Source of the DNA: Pseudoduganella buxea
GTDB taxonomy: Bacteria; Pseudomonadota; Gammaproteobacteria; Burkholderiales; Burkholderiaceae_D
DNA: 64,000 nucleotides
NCBI RefSeq assembly: GCF_009720835.1
Contig: NZ_WNKZ01000010.1
Span: 1 to 64,000 of the forward strand
Direction: 5' to 3'
Shown: positions 63,402-64,000 of the stretch, in pieces
How the letters are laid out: the number at the start of each line of letters is the position of its first letter
How positions within the stretch are numbered: the first letter of the stretch is position 1
Notes under the pieces: model-generated
Told to the model about the DNA's origin: nothing
The model's database searches: none
Seen by the model: only the letters and a program-made list of their open reading frames with translations
Program-made: the position numbers and the translations under genes

Positions 63402-64000
63402 ATGAAATCGAAACTCCCCCATCTTCTTCAGTTGCCGTGCACGCTGGCCGCACTGGTCCTGTTTACCCTGCACGGCATGGCCGGCGCGGCGCAGACCCAG
63501 ATTGCCCAGGTGCCGTTGTTGAACATCAGCGGCACCGGCACCGTCAAGCCGAACCTGATGCTGTTGTTCGATAACTCCGGGTCGATGGAGCAGAACTACA
63601 CGCCGGACTACGTCAACGACAACCTGTGCCGCACCACCAGCCGGCTGGCCAACGGCGTCACGGCGTGCACGGTGGGCCATCCGCCGTTCATGAGCCCGGA
63701 CTTCAACAAGCAGTACTACAACCCGCAGATCCGCTACCAGCCGCCGATCAAGGCCGACGGCACCTACTACCCGGAGCAGAACGCCACGGCCACCAGCAAC
63801 TGGACCAGCGTTGCCAGCGACGGCTTCGGCAAGCAGAACGTCGACATGTACGGCAACGGCGACAATGCCATCAACCTGACCAACCAGTTCCCCGACCTGA
63901 AGTGGTGCGACCCGGACAACACGAGCGACTGCCGCTTCAACTCGGCCACCTACACCTACCCGGACAACACCTACGCGCAGGCACAGGCCGTCAGCACGGT
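63402..64000 (+). CDS. pilY1: Pilus-tip adhesin PilY1, N-terminal part (cut by window edge)
   Basis: The first 199 codons. Signal peptide (LPCTLAALVLFTLHGMAGAA), then a VWA-like domain starting PNLMLLFDNSGSM, where D-N-S-G-S fits the metal-ion-dependent adhesion site D-x-S-x-S. The middle is Asn/Tyr/Pro-rich (NKQYYNPQIRYQPP). PilY1 sits at the pilus tip, supports assembly, and serves in adhesion and surface sensing. The propeller domain and C-terminus lie beyond the edge. Confidence 0.9.
   Translation, partial: MKSKLPHLLQLPCTLAALVLFTLHGMAGAAQTQIAQVPLLNISGTGTVKPNLMLLFDNSGSMEQNYTPDYVNDNLCRTTSRLANGVTACTVGHPPFMSPDFNKQYYNPQIRYQPPIKADGTYYPEQNATATSNWTSVASDGFGKQNVDMYGNGDNAINLTNQFPDLKWCDPDNTSDCRFNSATYTYPDNTYAQAQAVST

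Overview
The window is about 64 kb of GC-rich chromosome from a betaproteobacterium, most likely Oxalobacteraceae (Massilia / Duganella / Pseudoduganella type). That placement is inference: it rests on the thrS-infC-rpmI-rplT-pheST-ihfA-merR block, ETF-ubiquinone oxidoreductase, DctA, two VPEP (PEP-CTERM) exoproteins and the FimT/PilV/PilW/PilX/PilY1 pilin operon. I see no prophage, insertion sequence, CRISPR array or rRNA.

Region 1 (1-14955) holds two divergent flagellar operons. Leftward: fliE-F-G-H-I-J-fliD-fliS-fliT-(fliK, cut by the window edge). Rightward: fliM-N-P-Q-R-flhB-flhA. Most genes overlap by 4-17 bp. Gene order, absence of fliO, a FliM without the CheY-binding peptide, a FliG with altered torque residues, an NPEH-type FlhB and a lateral-type flagellin at 18979-19878 together point to a second, lateral (Flag-2/Laf-like) flagellum rather than the polar system.

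Region 2 (14956-19878) is a loose stretch between flhA and the flagellin: a frameshifted membrane-anchored gene, a possible micro-ORF, a PEP-CTERM protein, a small hydrophilic protein, a VOC protein, and an orphan with a FliK-C-like domain next to the flagellin gene.

Region 3 (20000-38436) is metabolism and signalling. It has etfD, an SDR, a dCache-HAMP-like GGDEF diguanylate cyclase, a PAS-LuxR regulator, 3-oxoacid CoA-transferase (scoAB) and dctA. A three-gene unit follows (TonB receptor, fatty-acid desaturase, PhnD-like protein), then ChaA, 3-hydroxybutyrate dehydrogenase, an alpha/beta hydrolase, a RidA protein and RelA. scoAB, bdhA and dctA fit ketone-body/PHB and C4-acid use.

Region 4 (38500-44800) has a 1028-residue multi-pass patatin-like protein, a second PEP-CTERM protein with HAF-type repeats, and a CDF metal-efflux protein. 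Region 5 (44932-53225) is translation core: two identical tRNA-Val(GAC), thrS, infC (ATA start), rpmI, rplT, pheS, pheT, ihfA, merR. Region 6 (53226-60032) holds two two-component systems, a Crp/Fnr regulator and a secreted hypothetical. Region 7 (60141-end) is the type IV minor-pilin operon, ending inside pilY1.
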